From an uncultured Porphyromonadaceae bacterium (GTDB lineage: Bacteria; Bacteroidota; Bacteroidia; Bacteroidales; Muribaculaceae), in the NCBI GenBank assembly GCA_905193995.1, contig CAJJQT010000130.1, forward strand, positions 1 through 5,850: 5,850 bases of DNA. The letters run 5' to 3'. Below are positions 5,292-5,850 of this stretch, one piece after another (within the stretch, counting starts at the first letter, position 1; each line of letters starts with the position of its first letter). The notes beneath the pieces are model-generated. The model saw only the letters and a program-made list of their open reading frames with translations, made no database searches and was not told the DNA's origin. The position numbers and the translations under genes are program-made.

Positions 5292-5850
5292 TTAGTTCAA
5301 TCCCACCTTCAACGCGCCGACGTCAATCGTCGGCATATAGCCCTTCTTGATCGTGATTGCCTCGGTAAGCTCCTGCAAATACACAGGCTCACCTCCCGTT
5401 GCCGCAGAATAGATCGCCGAATAGGTCCAGACGCCCCACGGAGTCGAGGGACGATTGAAGGACACGGCGAGCGAGTTCTGCACGAGCATCTGGCCGCTCG
5501 CCTGTTCGCTCGGTGCCGAGAACGTCAGCGCAACGCGGGCATAGTTATCGCCGGCAAGCTCGGAGCCGGTCTCCTCGGGAGAGCCATTCCAGAGAGAAAA
5601 ATGCGCGGAGATGCCGAGGATAGACGTGCCGCGGAAGAGATTCAGGAGCTTTGTCTTGAAGGCGTTCGACATGTTGCCGGTCAGGTAGAAGAGCACGTCG
5701 CCAGCCAGGAAGACAGGCGGCTCATTCGCGCCGATAACCAGACTTTCGGTCAGCTCGCTGCGGGCGAGCATATTGCCGCCGACCAGAGAATCCATGATCG
5801 CAATGTGCGTCACGGTGCCCGCGGGGTCAGCCGGTGCCGCGAAGGTAATG
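5292..5850 (-). CDS. Phage tail-fibre-associated protein, 5'-truncated, two tandem copies of one domain
   Basis: The reading frame is open to the window edge, so the true start lies outside. A GTG at 5813 gives a 173-residue version, but the codons above it (ITFAAPADPAGT) continue the domain and argue against that start. At least 185 residues are visible. The first 58 or so match the C-terminal half of a small tail-fibre-associated family (F-x-A-x-P, GTVTHIAIMDS, GGNMLARSEL). The remainder is a full second copy: a helix (NAFKTKLLNLFRGTS), SLWNGSPEETGSELAGDNYARVALTFSAP split over two strands, then F-x-x-P, GVWTYSAIYSAATGG and LQELTE. Both copies share the order P-[AW]-G-x-x-T followed by GG and then ELTE. 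The protein is likely a virion component of the tail, upstream of the tip genes in the same operon. Its exact place in the tail is not known. Confidence 0.65.
   Translation of the reverse strand, partial: ITFAAPADPAGTVTHIAIMDSLVGGNMLARSELTESLVIGANEPPVFLAGDVLFYLTGNMSNAFKTKLLNLFRGTSILGISAHFSLWNGSPEETGSELAGDNYARVALTFSAPSEQASGQMLVQNSLAVSFNRPSTPWGVWTYSAIYSAATGGEPVYLQELTEAITIKKGYMPTIDVGALKVGLN

Overview
The window is part of the late tail and host-recognition module of a siphovirus-like phage or prophage. Every supported gene lies on the minus strand and reads from high to low coordinates. Gene order, strong AGGAGG-type ribosome binding sites, short intergenic gaps and the family resemblance of the tail proteins all suggest a phage of low-oxygen gut Firmicutes (Clostridia). 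The host cannot be fixed from the sequence. Standard stop codons (TAA, TGA) end the genes. No tRNA, IS element or integrase is visible, and no promoter was recognised, so the genes are probably read as one late operon entering from beyond base 5850.

In transcription order the window holds five genes. (1) A 5'-truncated tail protein (5292 to the edge) contains two copies of the same small tail-fibre-associated domain. (2) A 232-residue protein (4592-5290) ends in a distal-tail (Dit)-like C-terminus and carries seven copies of a roughly 20-residue repeat. (3) A 621-residue tail-hub / Tal-type protein (2725-4590) has a C-terminal series of H-x-H motifs of the kind that bind iron in phage tail needles. 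(4) A 735-residue modular receptor-binding fibre (497-2704) runs from an attachment domain through a coiled coil, a fibre repeat and two Ig-like domains to a C-type-lectin-like tip. (5) A 142-residue four-helix-bundle protein (14-442) resembles Avd, the accessory protein of diversity-generating retroelements (DGRs).

The left end is the most interesting part. The fibre stops with the WW-x-RSP ... GVAFGFCV tip typical of DGR-diversified lectin folds. Fourteen consecutive codons in the tip all end in C, as expected if AAC codons of a template had been randomised at adenines. The stop codon is followed by a perfect 7-bp GC stem with a GUAA (GNRA-type) loop, and then by the Avd-like gene. This matches the target gene / hairpin / avd part of a phage DGR. 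The template repeat and reverse transcriptase are not in the window and are predicted just beyond base 1. The proposed logic is that genes 1-3 build the tail tip, gene 4 is the adhesin, and gene 5 with an unseen reverse transcriptase rewrites its tip to shift host range. The DGR assignment is an inference until the template and reverse transcriptase are found.
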